Source: Euborellia annulipes (taxonomy: Eukaryota; Arthropoda; Insecta; Dermaptera; Anisolabididae). From it: DNA of 64,000 nucleotides. The notes beneath the pieces are model-generated. The model had not been told where the DNA came from. It did not search any database and saw only the letters and a list, made by a program, of their open reading frames with translations. The stretch covers positions 186,001-250,000 of the forward strand of contig JAKCPI010003277.1 in NCBI GenBank assembly GCA_023213315.1. The letters are read 5' to 3'. Positions 41,238-52,734 of the stretch are shown one piece after another. Each line of letters opens with the position of its first letter. Within the stretch, counting starts at the first letter, position 1. Both the position numbers and the translations under genes were made by a program.

Positions 41238-42439
41238 CCAATTTGAATAATTTTGTTAATTAACCACTGATAAAAAATTTAATACAATATCTTTTTTGAT
41301 GGTAAATGATTTGTTCTGGGGCTGCAGCATCTAACTCACCTTTTACTTTAGGTGTTGTTTAGTGAACAAGGAAACTGTCCGTCGGTGTGTGGGTGTCCTT
41401 TGCGTACCTCCCAAGGCCAGCTCAATGTTAGTTCCATTTGGAAAAAGTAGAATCTTTCTCATAAATTAGATAACTTACCTGGATTTAATTATACATTTAA
41501 CTTCTTTTTTGGCCTTTTTTTAAATAAAAAAAATATTATTTTTATTTATAAAAAAAAAAAATAATAATTCTGATTTTTTTCGAAAAGAAAATACTTTATT
41601 TAATTAAACAAATGTTTGGGATAAAGATTAAAATTTATTACCATCTTGTTTCTTTTAATTTAATGATTATATTATATTATGTAATCTATTTAAAAATATC
41701 TTACAAATTGAATAGACTAATGAGAGAAAGTAATACTAGTTGATAAATAATAAACTCCAAGTCTTCTGGTTATACTCCCAAAATTCACTACTTTAGAGTT
41801 TCTTGTATTTATCACTGTCAGTTAATTAGATAAAACAAACCTCGGCCGTAGCCAAATTTTTATTTTTATGGAGGGGGTTTTCTGATGATTCCCCTCTCAA
41901 ATGAATACATTTTAAAAAATAGAAAATATTTTTTTATAATTTCTAACAGTATTTAAACACCATGTTTCTCTATATATTCTCAATTAGAGCTAACTTTAAG
42001 GCTAATACCACCTAGGTGGTATATGATTAGCTCCTATTAAAACGATTGGGAAAGTTTCGCAATTCGGTTGCCTATTTATCATTATTAATAACTGGTATAT
42101 CTTTACCATTAGTTTATTTATAAACTTTGCAAAATAAAGGGAGTGATTGAACTTAAACAAAGATAAACCTACATTAGAATGATTTACATGTGAGAGATGA
42201 TAATAAACATAATAAATTCCAATTAAATGATTTGTGATAAATAAAGAAATAAATAATGGTTAGCAGATGATGCTATTAAATCCTTTACATTCCCAACCTG
42301 TGACTCCCTCCCCTTTCAAGTGCTCCAGAATTCTATTTTAAAGTTTTTAAACTACGAGAATAATTTCGTTGCATAGAATTACAAAATATTTTTTTTATAT
42401 GTTTTGGACAAGATTTCTATGTTGGTTATATTAGAATGC
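41238..42439. other. Unannotated DNA
   Basis: Mostly AT-rich. A pyrimidine-rich acceptor-like site CTCACCTTTTACTTTAG|GTG (about 41,336-41,355) precedes a GC-richer ~100-bp stretch (TGCGTACCTCCCAAGGCCAG, about 41,401). No coding support. Confidence 0.35.
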
Positions 42440-42610
42440 CTTGACCTCTAAGGGCAAGGGCTTCCTAACCAGCACAAACAAAGTGTTGGCAGGGAAATTA
42501 GGCCTGTAAAAGGTCAGTGACAAATGCCAGTGGACTAGCTTATCACTTTTGATTAAGAGCCGCTTCAACGCCTTTAAGTACTTCATAAACAACTGACGAA
42601 AACAAAAGGA
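42440..42610. promoter_or_regulatory. GC-richer unique block related to 37.78 kb
   Basis: CCTTGACCTCTAAGGGCAAG, CCAGCACAAACAAAGTGTTG and GGCAGGGAAATTAGGCC parallel words in the same order at 37,776-37,870. No transposon ends. Function unknown; a diverged repeat or paired regulatory sequence are both possible. Confidence 0.3.
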
Positions 42611-42787
42611 AAATGGGGGACAAGATTATTTAATTTATGCAATATAGATTTAAAAAAAATAACAATGTAGCTTGGATTAGGGAATCGCGTAGGTCTATAA
42701 TCTTCCAATAAAAAAAAAAAAAAAACGATAGTGAACTAAAAGAATAATAAATGAAATTATTTTGACGAATAAATTTTGTCCGAAAGG

Positions 42788-43030
42788 TCTTCTTAAAAAT
42801 ATCTTCTAAAAGATATTTTTAAGGAGGCGTTTCAAGAGGATATAAAATACAGTCGATTCTCGATAGTTCGAATTTTTCAATAATTAGCACTCTTTAGCTG
42901 TAAACTTCGGTAAATCGAAAAAAAAATTCTCTATATTTAGATACGTTGGTAAACTAGAAATCTTTTTCGTAAAAAGAGGGGGAGAGAACATTCTATAATT
43001 CGAACTAGGCCACTTAGCTTTCTCTACAAT
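42788..43030. mobile_element. Small hairpin and pogo/Tigger-like terminal fragment
   Basis: CTTAAAAATATCTT/AAAGATATTTTTAAG forms a 14-15-bp stem (about 42,793-42,825). From 42,852 ACAGTCGATTCTCGATAGTT resembles the ends of pogo/Tigger-type elements (CAGTCGAACCTCGATA...), followed by a decayed interior with TTCGAACTAGG. The opposite end was not found. Confidence 0.4.
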
Positions 43031-43144
43031 TTGAATTTTTCCTAGCAAGATTTAGTCCTCATTTTCCGCCTAATGTTCCCCTTCTACCAGCCTAACTTAA
43101 CTTACAAATTCTCCTTAGTTTGTCACGACGAGTGCAAGGAAACT

Positions 43145-43951
43145 AAAAAATCTGGTGTGACTGGTCGCACCAGATTTTTTGTGTCGATATATATTTAGTT
43201 TTCACCGATATAGATATATTAATATTCAAGATGTAAAATTTATAAACGTGGGAAAATATTTAAATTTTGTTACCATGGCAATCATTTCTCCTATCTTTCC
43301 TATTGAAGTACAAGAGTAGAGTGGTCTTGGGTGAAGATTTCAATATTTTAATGATCAAATGAGAATATACATTTCAAAGAGCATCTAAAAAATAATTGAT
43401 TTATGAATTTTAATCAAAATCGTTAGAGAGAATTTTGAATTTTTTGAAAATCTAAAAAAACTGAAAAAGTGATTAAGTAAAGTAGTAGTACTTTTTGACC
43501 GATTTTGTTCAAAAGCTTCGTGTCAGGTCCTAGGAGGGTGCCAAACTTAAATATAAAATTTCAACCTCCTAGCTATTTTTCTTTTTAGATATTTTGTTTA
43601 CAGACACACAGACAGACCATATCGCGAAAACAACTTTTTGGATTCAGGGGACCTCAAAACGTGTATAATCATCAAAATGTCGACATCGAATTTTTGACAT
43701 GAATCCAATACTTTCTCTATATATTAACATATATAGAGGCCCGGGAGCCGTGGCTCAGTGGGAAGACATTAGCTTCTCGCACCCGAGTCCCGGGTTCGCT
43801 TCCCATCCCAAGCGAGAAAAATTTATTTCATTTGATTTGACTACAAATCAATTTGAAATAAATAGGGATGTGGTCTAAATGGCCTTAGATGCCGAGAAGG
43901 ACCTTAAAAAAAAAAAAAAAAACATATATAGAGGTAAGAGAAAGTAAAAAT
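43145..43951 (-). repeat. RepA copy with shortened hairpin and a fresh SINE-B
   Basis: The hairpin end is reduced to AATCTGGTGTGACTGGTCGCACCAGATT (43,147-43,177, i.e. the inner ACTTTCTCTTACC stem has been lost). It runs through the CCATGGCAATC and GACCGATTTTGTTC blocks to GGTAAGAGAAAGTAAAAA. A SINE sits at 43,740-43,920. Confidence 0.85.
43740..43920 (+). repeat. SINE-B, intact, 14-bp TSD
   Basis: AACATATATAGAGG flanks both sides (43,726-43,739; 43,921-43,934). The 5' tRNA-like head has a perfect A-box TGGCTCAGTGGG (about 43,752) and B-box GGTTCGCTTCC (about 43,792). The body has GACTACAAATCAATTTGAAA and GGTCTAAATGGCCTTAGATG; the tail is poly(A). The perfect TSD and clean boxes indicate a recent insertion. 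Confidence 0.93.
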
Positions 43952-44669
43952 TGAATTCAAAACTCTACTCTTTTATAAAATATTTTATTTTTATTATATT
44001 TTATATTCTCCAGTTAAGAATTTTAGAAGATATTTTTATCATTTTGATACCACTATAATACTACTTTGTTCTGAATTTATAAACCAAAATTTTAAAGTAA
44101 CATTGAAATGTTTACATATTCATATGAAATAAGAAGATTCCCTTTGATTTAACCGTGTTTATTTAATCTCTCCGATTGAATCACTTTGTTTAAGTATATA
44201 TATTTAAATTCCAATATTTACATTGGTTTCTAAATTCGTTTTTTTTCCTTTCGTTTTTTTTTTTTTACTTTTAGTTCGACACAAGTTCATTGTCATTTCA
44301 TTAACCCTTCGTGACCTTTTTCAATTGATTTCTTCCCACTATTTTACCTTTTTTCACACTTAAATCTTTTTATTCGTTCCTGAGGTTTAACCAACCACCT
44401 TCTACAAATAAATTTGTTTGAAAAAAAAGTAAGGGTGAGAAGTGGTGTTGTTTTTTTTTTTTTTAGAATACTCATAAATTTGTTTTCTGGGATTAAAATC
44501 TATTCGATTCAAAAAATTGTAGAACTCTTGGTGGCTATGATTTCTAAGGAGTCTTTAAGAGGTGAAAAACTTGTTAAAGTGTAAATATTTCAGCGAAATG
44601 TTGCAACATGTCTCCGTTATAAAAAATGAGAGTGCCCGACTGGATAAAATTGCTTGAAATATATGAATT
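43952..44669. other. Unannotated AT-rich DNA
   Basis: No gene or known repeat recognised. Confidence 0.4.
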
Positions 44670-44780
44670 TTACCCGTATTCATAGACGTTCCTTGAGAAA
44701 GAAGGAATCCTTATATCTAAACATTTATACAGGCATAAGGATTTCTTATTCCTCAAGCAATGACTATGAATACGGGTATT
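44670..44780. mobile_element. Short palindromic MITE (TACCCGTATTCATAG)
   Basis: TACCCGTATTCATAGACGTT ... ATGACTATGAATACGGGTA: arms of about 45 bp, including GAGAAAGAAGGAATCCTTAT and its near inverse. Ends in TA. Single copy in the window. Confidence 0.65.
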
Positions 44781-44814
44781 AGAGAAAACATAAAATGAAG
44801 GAACTTTTTTTTTT

Positions 44815-45404
44815 TTTTTTTTTCAATTTTCTCAAAATTCGCTCCAAAATTTTAAAATTTATAAATCACCTATTTAAAAACCTCTTTAAAATATATATTA
44901 TTTTACCCTCGGAATTGTTTGAAGCACAAAAAACTTCATAGAAAAGATAGAAGGATACTGGTAACTTAATATAAATATTTTCCCTTGTCTTTATAAATTT
45001 TACATCTTGAATTTTAATATATCGGCAGAAACTAAATATATGTCGACATAAAAATCTATCGCGAGGACAGAATACAACTTTCAATTAGTAAGAGAAAAGT
45101 TGTGCTTTGTGGCTAGTCCCCCCAGATTTTTTTTTTTTTTTAAGCATTCACATTTTTTTCTCATTCACACTCACACTCACACACACATTCACACAGTCTT
45201 TTCGGCAACTTAGGCCATTTAAGACTTTGACGATAACCGTTATGAATATATATTATTTGGGGTCCAGGCATTCTTATTTAAGCCATTTGGTATCCAAATG
45301 GCTTAAATAAAATCATCGGACTGCCTGGGGTCCGAACCCGCGACGTTTGGTATATGAGGTTAGCACGCTAACCTCTACACCATGCCCCGAGGGCAGATTT
45401 TTTG
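44815..45404 (+). repeat. RepA, diverged copy interrupted by SINE-A
   Basis: CAATTTTCTCAAAATTCGCT through AAATTTTACATCTTGAATTT to the decayed terminal hairpin (45,056-45,130), whose last AGATTTTTT is duplicated by the SINE insertion. Confidence 0.75.
45133..45393 (-). repeat. SINE-A, full-length, 10-bp TSD
   Basis: CAGATTTTTT on both sides (45,123-45,132; 45,394-45,403). The minus strand has head A-box TGGTGTAGAGGTTAGCG and B-box GGTTCGGACCC, the palindromic AGCCATTTGGATACCAAATGGCT block, GGACCCC, CGGTTATCGTC, a GTGTGAGTGTGAGTG tail and poly(A). Confidence 0.9.
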
Positions 45405-45486
45405 TTATGAATTTTCTGGTTAAATTGCTGTAAAGCGGAATCAATTCAAAAAATTTTAATTTTAATCAATTTAATCAATCTGTATA

Positions 45487-45690
45487 GTCGAGTTCCCAAA
45501 GTGTGGGTCGCGACCCGGCACCGGGTCGTAGAAAAACTTTTCCGGTTCTCAAACAAAAATTGTAAAAACACAAAAAAAATGTTTTTACATATTTTTTTAC
45601 ATCAGTTAAACTCTAGGAATAGTGGCACTGGTTTTTTTTCATAAAGTGGTTCTCAAAACGGTTTTAGAACCTCGTACCGGACGCTCTACT
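45487..45690. mobile_element. hAT (Charlie-like) terminal fragment
   Basis: GTTCCCAAAGTGTGGGTCGC followed by GACCCGGCACCGGG resembles the CAGTGGTTCCCAAAGTGTGGGTCGCGACCC-type terminus of Charlie-like MITEs. A GTTCTCAAAACGG motif near 45,648 may be the other end. Weakly bounded. Confidence 0.4.
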
Positions 45691-45699
45691 ATACTACAT

Positions 45700-46855
45700 T
45701 AGGGTGGTCCTTAATTTTTGACTTTTCAATTCAAGAACTCTCACCCCCTAGTTTTTTTCCTTTTGTTCTAAGGATCAATTTGACACCTCATTTTTGCAAA
45801 TCGGACGCCGGGAACAGGTGCCGCATCGAGCTTGAAGTGGCGGATTGAGCGATAATTCTGTTCTGACACAATCAGTTCCAACCCTGGTCGTTGTAACTTT
45901 GCGATTATTTTTTTAGAACATATTGTAGATCGAGAGATGACATATTTCCATTTCGGCACCATTTGTACCACATGTGCCTCGAAGTGATGAGTTACCTAAA
46001 GTGACTACTAGCCCTCATATCGTTTTCTTTAAAAAGATAAGGGAAAAATGGAATAATTTGGAAAAAATTTTTTCAATGATTTTAAATACTTGGATGAAAT
46101 AAGTCAGAAGGAAATATTAGGAAAAATATATTATCTGCTCTAAAAAATGAAAAATTGAAGCATGATTACGGGGAGCTCATAGCATTTATGTAGGTAGAGA
46201 GTTTATTGGAAGAAACTCAGAACATAACAGTCACAATCAAAATTAGATCACCAATAGCTTTACACTATGATCGTTGATTATAATAATTAAGTGTATCAAA
46301 TATTTTTCCAATATATAAAGGTTAACAGGTGCCGCATCGGACTTGAATGTTTAAGGATAGAGAAAAAATTGAAAAAAATTAAGGATTACAAATGTAAAAA
46401 ATTATATTTAAGAATTTGTGTAATTATGCTTCATAACCTTGTTAAAAATTTGATAAATGTTAAAAAATGAAAGAGGATGCCCTAATTAAAGAATTCTTAA
46501 TAAATAAAATAGATATCAAAAATAAAATACATATTGGAGTCTGGAGGAATAAAACCAGCGTTTAGTCGAGCACCTTTACACTTTGCCGAAATGGAAATAT
46601 GTCATCTCTCGATCTACAATATGTTCTAAAATAATAATCGCAACGTTACAACGACCAGGGTTGGAAGTGATTGTGTCAGAACAGAATTATCGCTCAATCC
46701 GCCACTTCAAGCTCGATGCGGCACCTGTTCCCGGCGTCCGATTTGCAAAAATGAGGTGTCAAATTGATCCTTAGAACAAAAGGAAAAAAACTAGGGGGTG
46801 AGAGTTAAAAAAAAATTAAAAAAATTTTTGACCTCTATAAATAAGGACCACCCTA
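45700..46855. mobile_element. Long-TIR DNA transposon (Mutator-like), 9-bp TSD
   Basis: TAGGGTGGTCCTTA ... TAAGGACCACCCTA with ATACTACAT on both sides (45,691-45,699; 46,856-46,864). TIRs of about 270 bp (45,700-45,968 and 46,585-46,855) differ mainly in a short outer segment. The middle (about 600 bp) is AT-rich with no transposase. Both TIRs contain the same 60-residue open frame (VSEQNYRSIRHFKLDAAPVP), and a GGTGCCGCATCGGACTTGAA piece recurs in the middle (about 46,328). A 9-bp TSD with long TIRs suggests MULE. Confidence 0.8.
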
Positions 46856-46885
46856 ATACTACATATTTATTTCCAATTAGAGTAG

Positions 46886-46960
46886 GCTTCTGCTGTGTGG
46901 CTCAGAGATATAGTTTTAGCTTCTGATGCTAGGTCAAATGAAACTAGTCTTTAAACAAAT
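46886..46960 (+). repeat. tRNA-like SINE fragment
   Basis: TGTGTGGCTCAGAGATATAG (A-box-like) and TTTTAGCTTCTGATGCTAGG resemble the SINE-B head. The B-box is lost. Confidence 0.5.
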
Positions 46961-46982
46961 CAAGGAAAAAAGAGCTGCTTAA

Positions 46983-47385
46983 GGTGCGCGTCTCGAAAAA
47001 CGGTTAGAACACTATTGACTACCGAGTTAATCGAGGCGGCAAGAGATGGCGTTAGTTTTTCCCATAGGAATACAAGGGATTTATTCATTGATCCATTTCA
47101 TTTTAAAGTTTCCAGCTAATTAATTAAGGGTAGAAAATTAATTATTTTTTAACACAATGATTACTAATTTAATTATCTTTAAGTTATAGAGCTCCTTTTT
47201 TTAAAATATCTTTTATTTAATGCGATTAATCTAAAAAAAAAAATTATTTTTTCGAAAATAAAAAAAAAGGCTTCTAAAAGTTGTAGATATTTTAAATAGA
47301 TTTAATTTAAAAAAATTTTGAGGTCGATAGCTTCAAAATTGTGGCCGCTGGAAACTCCCAAAATTAGCACCTCGAGACGCCCACC
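46983..47385. mobile_element. TTAA-flanked MITE K, copy 2
   Basis: GGTGCGCGTCTCGAAAAACG ... CACCTCGAGACGCCCACC, flanked by TTAA (46,979-46,982; 47,386-47,389). 403 bp, opposite orientation to copy 1, with the same internal blocks (CAAGAGATGGCGTTAG, GTGGCCGCTGGAAACTCCCA). Confidence 0.82.
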
Positions 47386-47389
47386 TTAA

Positions 47390-48158
47390 TATTGAAGCTT
47401 ATGTGATAGTATTTTCTATCTAACAAAATGATGAAATTTAGCTTAAATTAGATACATTTTTGAGTTTCATTGAACATTCAAAATAAATTATAATTATAAA
47501 TAACCGTATTAATTTTCAATATGATTTAATGTCACAATAGGATTAAACAAAATTTATTTTGATATCTTTTCAAATAAATCATTTTTAATCTCTATTCTAA
47601 TATTTTTTTTTTTCTCAATTCTTTATTCATTAGTATAACAAAATAAATATCTCATAAATGGCTTTTTATTTTATTTATGTTTAGTTTTGGCTCTCTGTGA
47701 TTAGTCCAGCAAAGCTTGTACTTCTTATTTATGCACTATTTAAAAACATGTTGGTTCTTCAAGATTAGATTACACATTAGAATGGCTTCTGGATTGATTG
47801 GGGATCAGTGTGAAATTTTTTTTCTATAAGATTACTTTATAAATATGTATAAGAAATAAAAGCTCAGATGACAGACCGACTACTCATTTAGATCCGACTC
47901 AATGGTCCATCAAAATGAAATAACGACGTTCTCCCAACATCATACCAGACCAGTTGACAGTTGTTTACAAAACACTTGATTAACCAAAAGAAGATAGCTA
48001 TCAAAAACAGAGAGATATCAAATGTATATGATTAAAAAAATATAGCTTTTATAGAATAAATAAATAAATTTATTCATAAAGTTTAATTTGCACAGCAACA
48101 AGTTAAATGACATTACAAATGAATTAAAAACAAGTTTTTTTTTATTTACTCCACTTAT
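47390..48158. other. Unannotated AT-rich DNA
   Basis: No gene or known repeat recognised. Confidence 0.4.
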
Positions 48159-48385
48159 TAGATTTAAATAAATTTAATTTTTTAAGATTTTATCTTTTTT
48201 TTTTTTTTAAATAACTTCCCATTTGATCTTTTTTTTAATATTTTTTTTGAATAAATAATGTAAAAAATAATTGATTTATGAATTTTAATCAAAATCCTTG
48301 GAGAGAATTTTAAGAAAATCGAAAAACCTGAAAAAGTGATCAAGTACTAGTACTTTTTGGCCGATTTTGTTCAAAAGCTCAGGAG
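48159..48385 (-). repeat. Local duplication unit and RepA fragment
   Basis: Bases 48,159-48,275 recur at 48,866-48,967 (GATTTAAATAAATTTAATTT, CTTCCCATTTGATC). Both end in TGTAAAAAATAATTGATTTA, which is the start of a RepA fragment that continues only here to 48,385 (TACTAGTACTTTTTGGCCGA). Confidence 0.7.
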
Positions 48386-48865
48386 GGTGACCCCCATATT
48401 ACCTTGTCTTTTTAGTTTTAATTTACCTAAACATACATATTGTTCTAACATTTTCTATATAACTAATAATATTTGAATGTTTTTTAATTTTTTCCCCACC
48501 AACTTCTTAATAAATTAAATACTTAAACATAAATTTGTTTTTATTATGTAAGATTAAAGCTTAAACAACCTTATTCAAGTTCCCTCTAAATACATCTTAA
48601 TTTATTTTGAGCAGCAAGCAAGCAGATCGGAGAATGACTCATCTTCTGTCAATAGGTTACAAGCACACATCTGTTCTCTCTATATTATTAAGGGAGAGGG
48701 TTTAAACTAATTAACCTACCCATATTAATAACAAGTCAGAGCCGTATAATTTCTATTAATTAACATTCACAAAGGTAATTGATACATTTAAATTATTTTG
48801 TTATTAAAATATTAGATTCTTCCTCATTTTTCTGCGGTACAGCAGGCCTGATGTGCTCGTGAGAT
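48386..48865. other. Unannotated DNA between the two duplicate units
   Basis: A slightly GC-richer part (48,610-48,690) has CAGCAAGCAAGCAGATCGG. No gene recognised. Confidence 0.35.
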
Positions 48866-48984
48866 TTAAATAAATTTAATTTTTTAAGATTTTATCTTTT
48901 TTTTTTTTAAATAAGTTCCCATTTGATCTTTTTTTTATGAATAAATAATGTAAAAAATAATTGATTTATTTTTGCAGCATTTAT

Positions 48985-49145
48985 TTAGTAGTGAGCTTAG
49001 TCAACCAAACCAAGATTTAAAAATAAATTAATCCCCTTTTTACTTTTTTTAATGCAACTGTAGAGGAAAAGTACTTTTAAGACAACACTTCGGACGGCTA
49101 AGCAATTTGGTTGCCTAAATTCAAGGCTCCACACTCTCGAGCACA
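48985..49145 (-). mobile_element. MITE G, copy 1
   Basis: Inverted relative to 52,094-52,243. Shared blocks: AGGCTCCACACTCTC, AATTTGGTTGCCTAAATTCA, TTTTAATGCAACTG and GTCAACCAAACCAAGATTT. Confidence 0.7.
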
Positions 49146-49254
49146 TTAGACACTTGTTCCCGACTAGTCGTGACTGTACGCTACTAGAACCCGTTCGGGA
49201 ATATCTATATTATGTACAAAATAACTTATTTAACGAAGATGATGAATAATATGG

Positions 49255-49735
49255 CTGTTTAGCTTGATAAGCATAGCGGAGGGCAGCCAGGAAAAATTAA
49301 ATCAGATAAAAATACAATCAATTTTTATCAGATTTTCTTTAATTGATTGATTGTCGACGTTTCGGACGCCAGTCGCGCCATTTCTCAGGACAATCAATCG
49401 CCAAGGAAAAAATACAGATGGACATATTAGGTATTTCAACGAGTGCTTGGAATAGATCTAACAATTTCAATAGTTATGTCAGTTTTTTAACTATTGATAT
49501 TTGTGTTAGATCTATTCCGAGCACGATTTCAGTTTTAGTTAAAATACCTTATACTTCCATCTGTATTTTTTCCTTAACGATTGATTGTCCTGAGGAAAGG
49601 CGCTTCTGGCGACGAAATGTCGACAATCAAAAATTTGAGGGGATAAAATAAAAGTTTCACTTTAATAAAGAAAATATGATAACAATTGATTGTATTTTTA
49701 TCTGATTAAAATTTTCCTGGCTGCCCTGCCCTATC
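49255..49735. mobile_element. Foldback with hammerhead-like core, ~480 bp
   Basis: Outer arms GGGCAGCCAGGAAAAATTAA / TTTTCCTGGCTGCCC; next arms GATTGATTGTCGACGTTTCG and its inverse; inner arms GAATAGATCTAACA / TGTTAGATCTATTC. Both strands show a core: plus CCTGAGGAAAGGCGCTTCTG then GCGACGAAATGTCGAC; minus CCTGAGAAATGGCGCGACTG then GCGTCCGAAACGTCGAC. Confidence 0.65.
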
Positions 49736-52093
49736 CTTAACTTATTTAATAATAACAGGAATAGGAAGATGGAGATGACAGCCTAATTAGGTTGCATAGC
49801 TCCTAAACCAACTCCAACTCCCAAAATAAGACGTTTCAACCTAAATTTATTGAACAATCTTCAGTTAATGGAAAAATTGTACACATATAATCATGTGATC
49901 AAACCAATATGCTTTAAAATAAAATAACCTCTTTTTTTTAACGTAACTGAAGATGCAAATTGTATATTTCTTGCTCCCAAAGATTAGAGATGAATTAAAC
50001 ATCTTATTTTGGGATTTTTATTGAACTCGATTTGGTTGACATTTCCATCCTCCTAAAATAATTGCATCACAGATATATTTATAAACAATTACTTGATTAA
50101 AAAAAAAAAAAAATTATTTTACGTAGTAATATTAACAAATTCTTAATTAGAAATTTCAAAGCCTTTAACTGGTCAAGATTTAAGTGACAAAGTAATTTTT
50201 TATTTAAAATTGTCTGACGTATGTCCTCTTGAATAATTATTGTTCTTTTACTTGTTTCCTTTGAATTTCAAACAACTTGAAATTAACCCACTAAAGAATA
50301 TACACATAATTTAGCAAGCTTAAGTATTTCCATTTTAATGTTGTATTTATTAAAATAAATTTCCTCTAACTCATCTCTTTTAATATAAATTTTCACAACC
50401 ATTCAAGACAACACTTGAAATATTATCATGAAATGTGATATTTCAACTAAGTTAGGAGATGATTAGTTTTGAGTTTAAAGGGAAAAGGATCTTTTCTTTG
50501 ATGTTGCAAACTCTTCTTAAATTTCTCATTAGTGAAACTATTTCTGAATACTCTTAAATGTTATTATTGTTCAAATGTTTTTAAGAAAAATATTCCATTT
50601 GTCATACGTTCTTATTTTTATTCATGTCCATAGGTTTATCGAATATTAACCAAAAGTCGAGGATTCGCATCCCAATGGTGAACAATTTTCGAGCAAGTAA
50701 TAATAAAAATCATTTAGCTGTTTACTGTTCAGATCATCGAATCGGCTTATGTATGACTTCATTCAACGGTGGCTGAGATTGTTTTCGGTTGTGGTTGTGG
50801 AAATTCGAGAAATTGTAACTGTATACGTCAACGACGAAGAGAACCTCCAAGGCTAGCAATCGATATCCAAGCGAAACTTCTCCTAACTCACTGCTTGATT
50901 TCGAAATTGGCAATATTTCTTTTTGCTTTTGCATTTATAATATATTGACTCATTTATTAATATTACAAAAAAAAAAAAAAAAAAAAAAAAAAATAGTAGG
51001 CTTAATAATATTTAAATTTTCACTTTCTTTATGAAAATTTTCTTTTCTAAATTTTGGTGAAGTCTCGAAAACTTTTATTCTCACACCCTAACGAATGCAC
51101 AACACTTTTAACTTTTTTATTTTTAAATATGAATTGATTTTTCCAATATGAAAAGACCAACATTTCAATATGGGTTTATCAGAATAGAGAGAGAGATAGA
51201 GATAGAATGTATGTGTTTGTGTGAGTTTGAGTTATTCATCCTGAATTGAATGGTACAAAGCCCGAAACATTTGTTTGGTTTGTTGTTGTTATACTGAACT
51301 TTGTTTATTATTCTATAGTTAATGAAATAAATTCTCCAAACGCTCATCGACAATTTTATCTAATTCACTTTGGAACAGTTATATACGAATAAACCTATTT
51401 CTTTTTTATTGCATAAATTGTATATAGAATATACAGGCCATTTTTCGAGAGAGAATTTCCAACTTTAGAGAATAATTTTAAACTTTGAAAGAAAAATCCT
51501 TTTTAAAATTTTTCTAATTCTAATAATAAGTATATATAAGAGGGTTAAGTATTGTTATCGCAAAAAAAATTTTTACAGTCCAAAAAGCCACAAAATAGTA
51601 AACCCGAGTGGAATTTATCTCGAAAAATGGAAAAAGAATAACAAATTAAATGGTATAACAAGTTAGATTTAGGAATAGGACTCAAAAATAGGACTACTGT
51701 TTTTTTTTAAGTATTTTTTTTTGTTTAAATTGGATTTGCACAAGCAATAATTGCTATAATAATCATAATTATTATGATTTGAATTAAAAGTTCATCACAA
51801 CAAAATACTTCCGCAATTTAATTCAAAATATTTTTTTTTTTGTATTTCTAGTGGAATTTATAACCACCTCATGACGTTTTGGCCAATGGCGCGTGGCTAA
51901 ACGGGCGAAATAAAAAAAAAAAACAAAAAAACACCTCATGGAAGATTAAAAATAAAGAAGATTCTACAGTATATAGGAAGAAAATTTTAAAAATTAAATT
52001 AAAACACAACGTTGTAAGTTTCAAAGATTTATTAAATATAAATATTTTTCAACACTTAATGTACAGTCAGTGGACCAAGTGCTTAATTTGTTT
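49736..52093. other. Long AT-rich stretch, no gene seen
   Basis: A ~27-nt A run lies at about 50,967-50,993. GGCCAATGGCGCGTGGCTAA (about 51,881-51,900) is a GC-richer word with a CCAAT motif. Open frames (50,734-50,934; 51,165-51,353; 51,879-52,109) are short and unrecognised. Confidence 0.4.
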
Positions 52094-52243
52094 GAGAGTG
52101 GAGCCTTGAATTTAGATAATCAAAAAGCTTAGCTATCGGAAGTGCTGACTTAAAAAAAAGTACCATTTCCCTTCAGTTGCATTAAAAAAAGATGATTTAT
52201 TTATTTTTAAAATATTGGTTTGGTCGAAGGCTCCACTCTCAAG
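52094..52243 (+). mobile_element. MITE G, copy 2
   Basis: TTGAGAGTGGAGCCTTGA ... AGGCTCCACTCTCAA: 13-15-bp TIR, about 150 bp. MITE E copy 3 follows 10 bp later. Confidence 0.75.
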
Positions 52244-52252
52244 TTGATTAGG

Positions 52253-52473
52253 TACAGTGAGGGACAATATTAAGTCCCACCCATGCGTTTTCTATTTGTG
52301 ATTATTTTATTGTTTTTAAAAAAGAAAATGAAAATCTTTATTGGAAAGTTTCTATGTTTGAATCATGAAAGTTTCCATTAAAAATTATATAAACTATATA
52401 TAAAATTTAAAAACAATGGAATAATCACAAGTAGAAAACGCATGGGTGGGACTTAATGTTGTGCCTCACTGTA
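52253..52473. mobile_element. Palindromic TA-type MITE E, copy 3
   Basis: TACAGTGAGGGACAATATTA ... TAATGTTGTGCCTCACTGTA. The arms extend through CCCACCCATGCGTTTTCTA to the centre near 52,360. This is the copy with the most intact TIRs. Confidence 0.87.
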
Positions 52474-52734
52474 CTTGTGGCGGCTACTGAACTACTACTG
52501 TACATTTCGACATTGAGGTATCATTACTAGAAGAGATTTTACAATTTTGTAAAACTTTACAAGTTGCAAAATCAATTTTGATAATTACATGATTGTCGAA
52601 TTGTATGTACATCATTTGTTAAAATATATTAATTTTTAATAAATTTTTGAAACTTTAATTTTTAAAATTTTCCTTTATTCATAATGTTTTATCAACTAGA
52701 GTTAATGGTTGATAGTTCAAATTTTTTTTTAAAT

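Noticed and set aside
43740..43815. Possible tRNA gene (perfect A and B boxes)
   Set aside because: Followed by a SINE body, poly(A) and bounded by a 14-bp TSD; it is the head of SINE-B, and cloverleaf stems are incomplete.
45768..46774. Two related ~65-codon frames as a duplicated gene
   Set aside because: They lie wholly inside the two TIRs of one transposon; recorded as a finding, not as genes.
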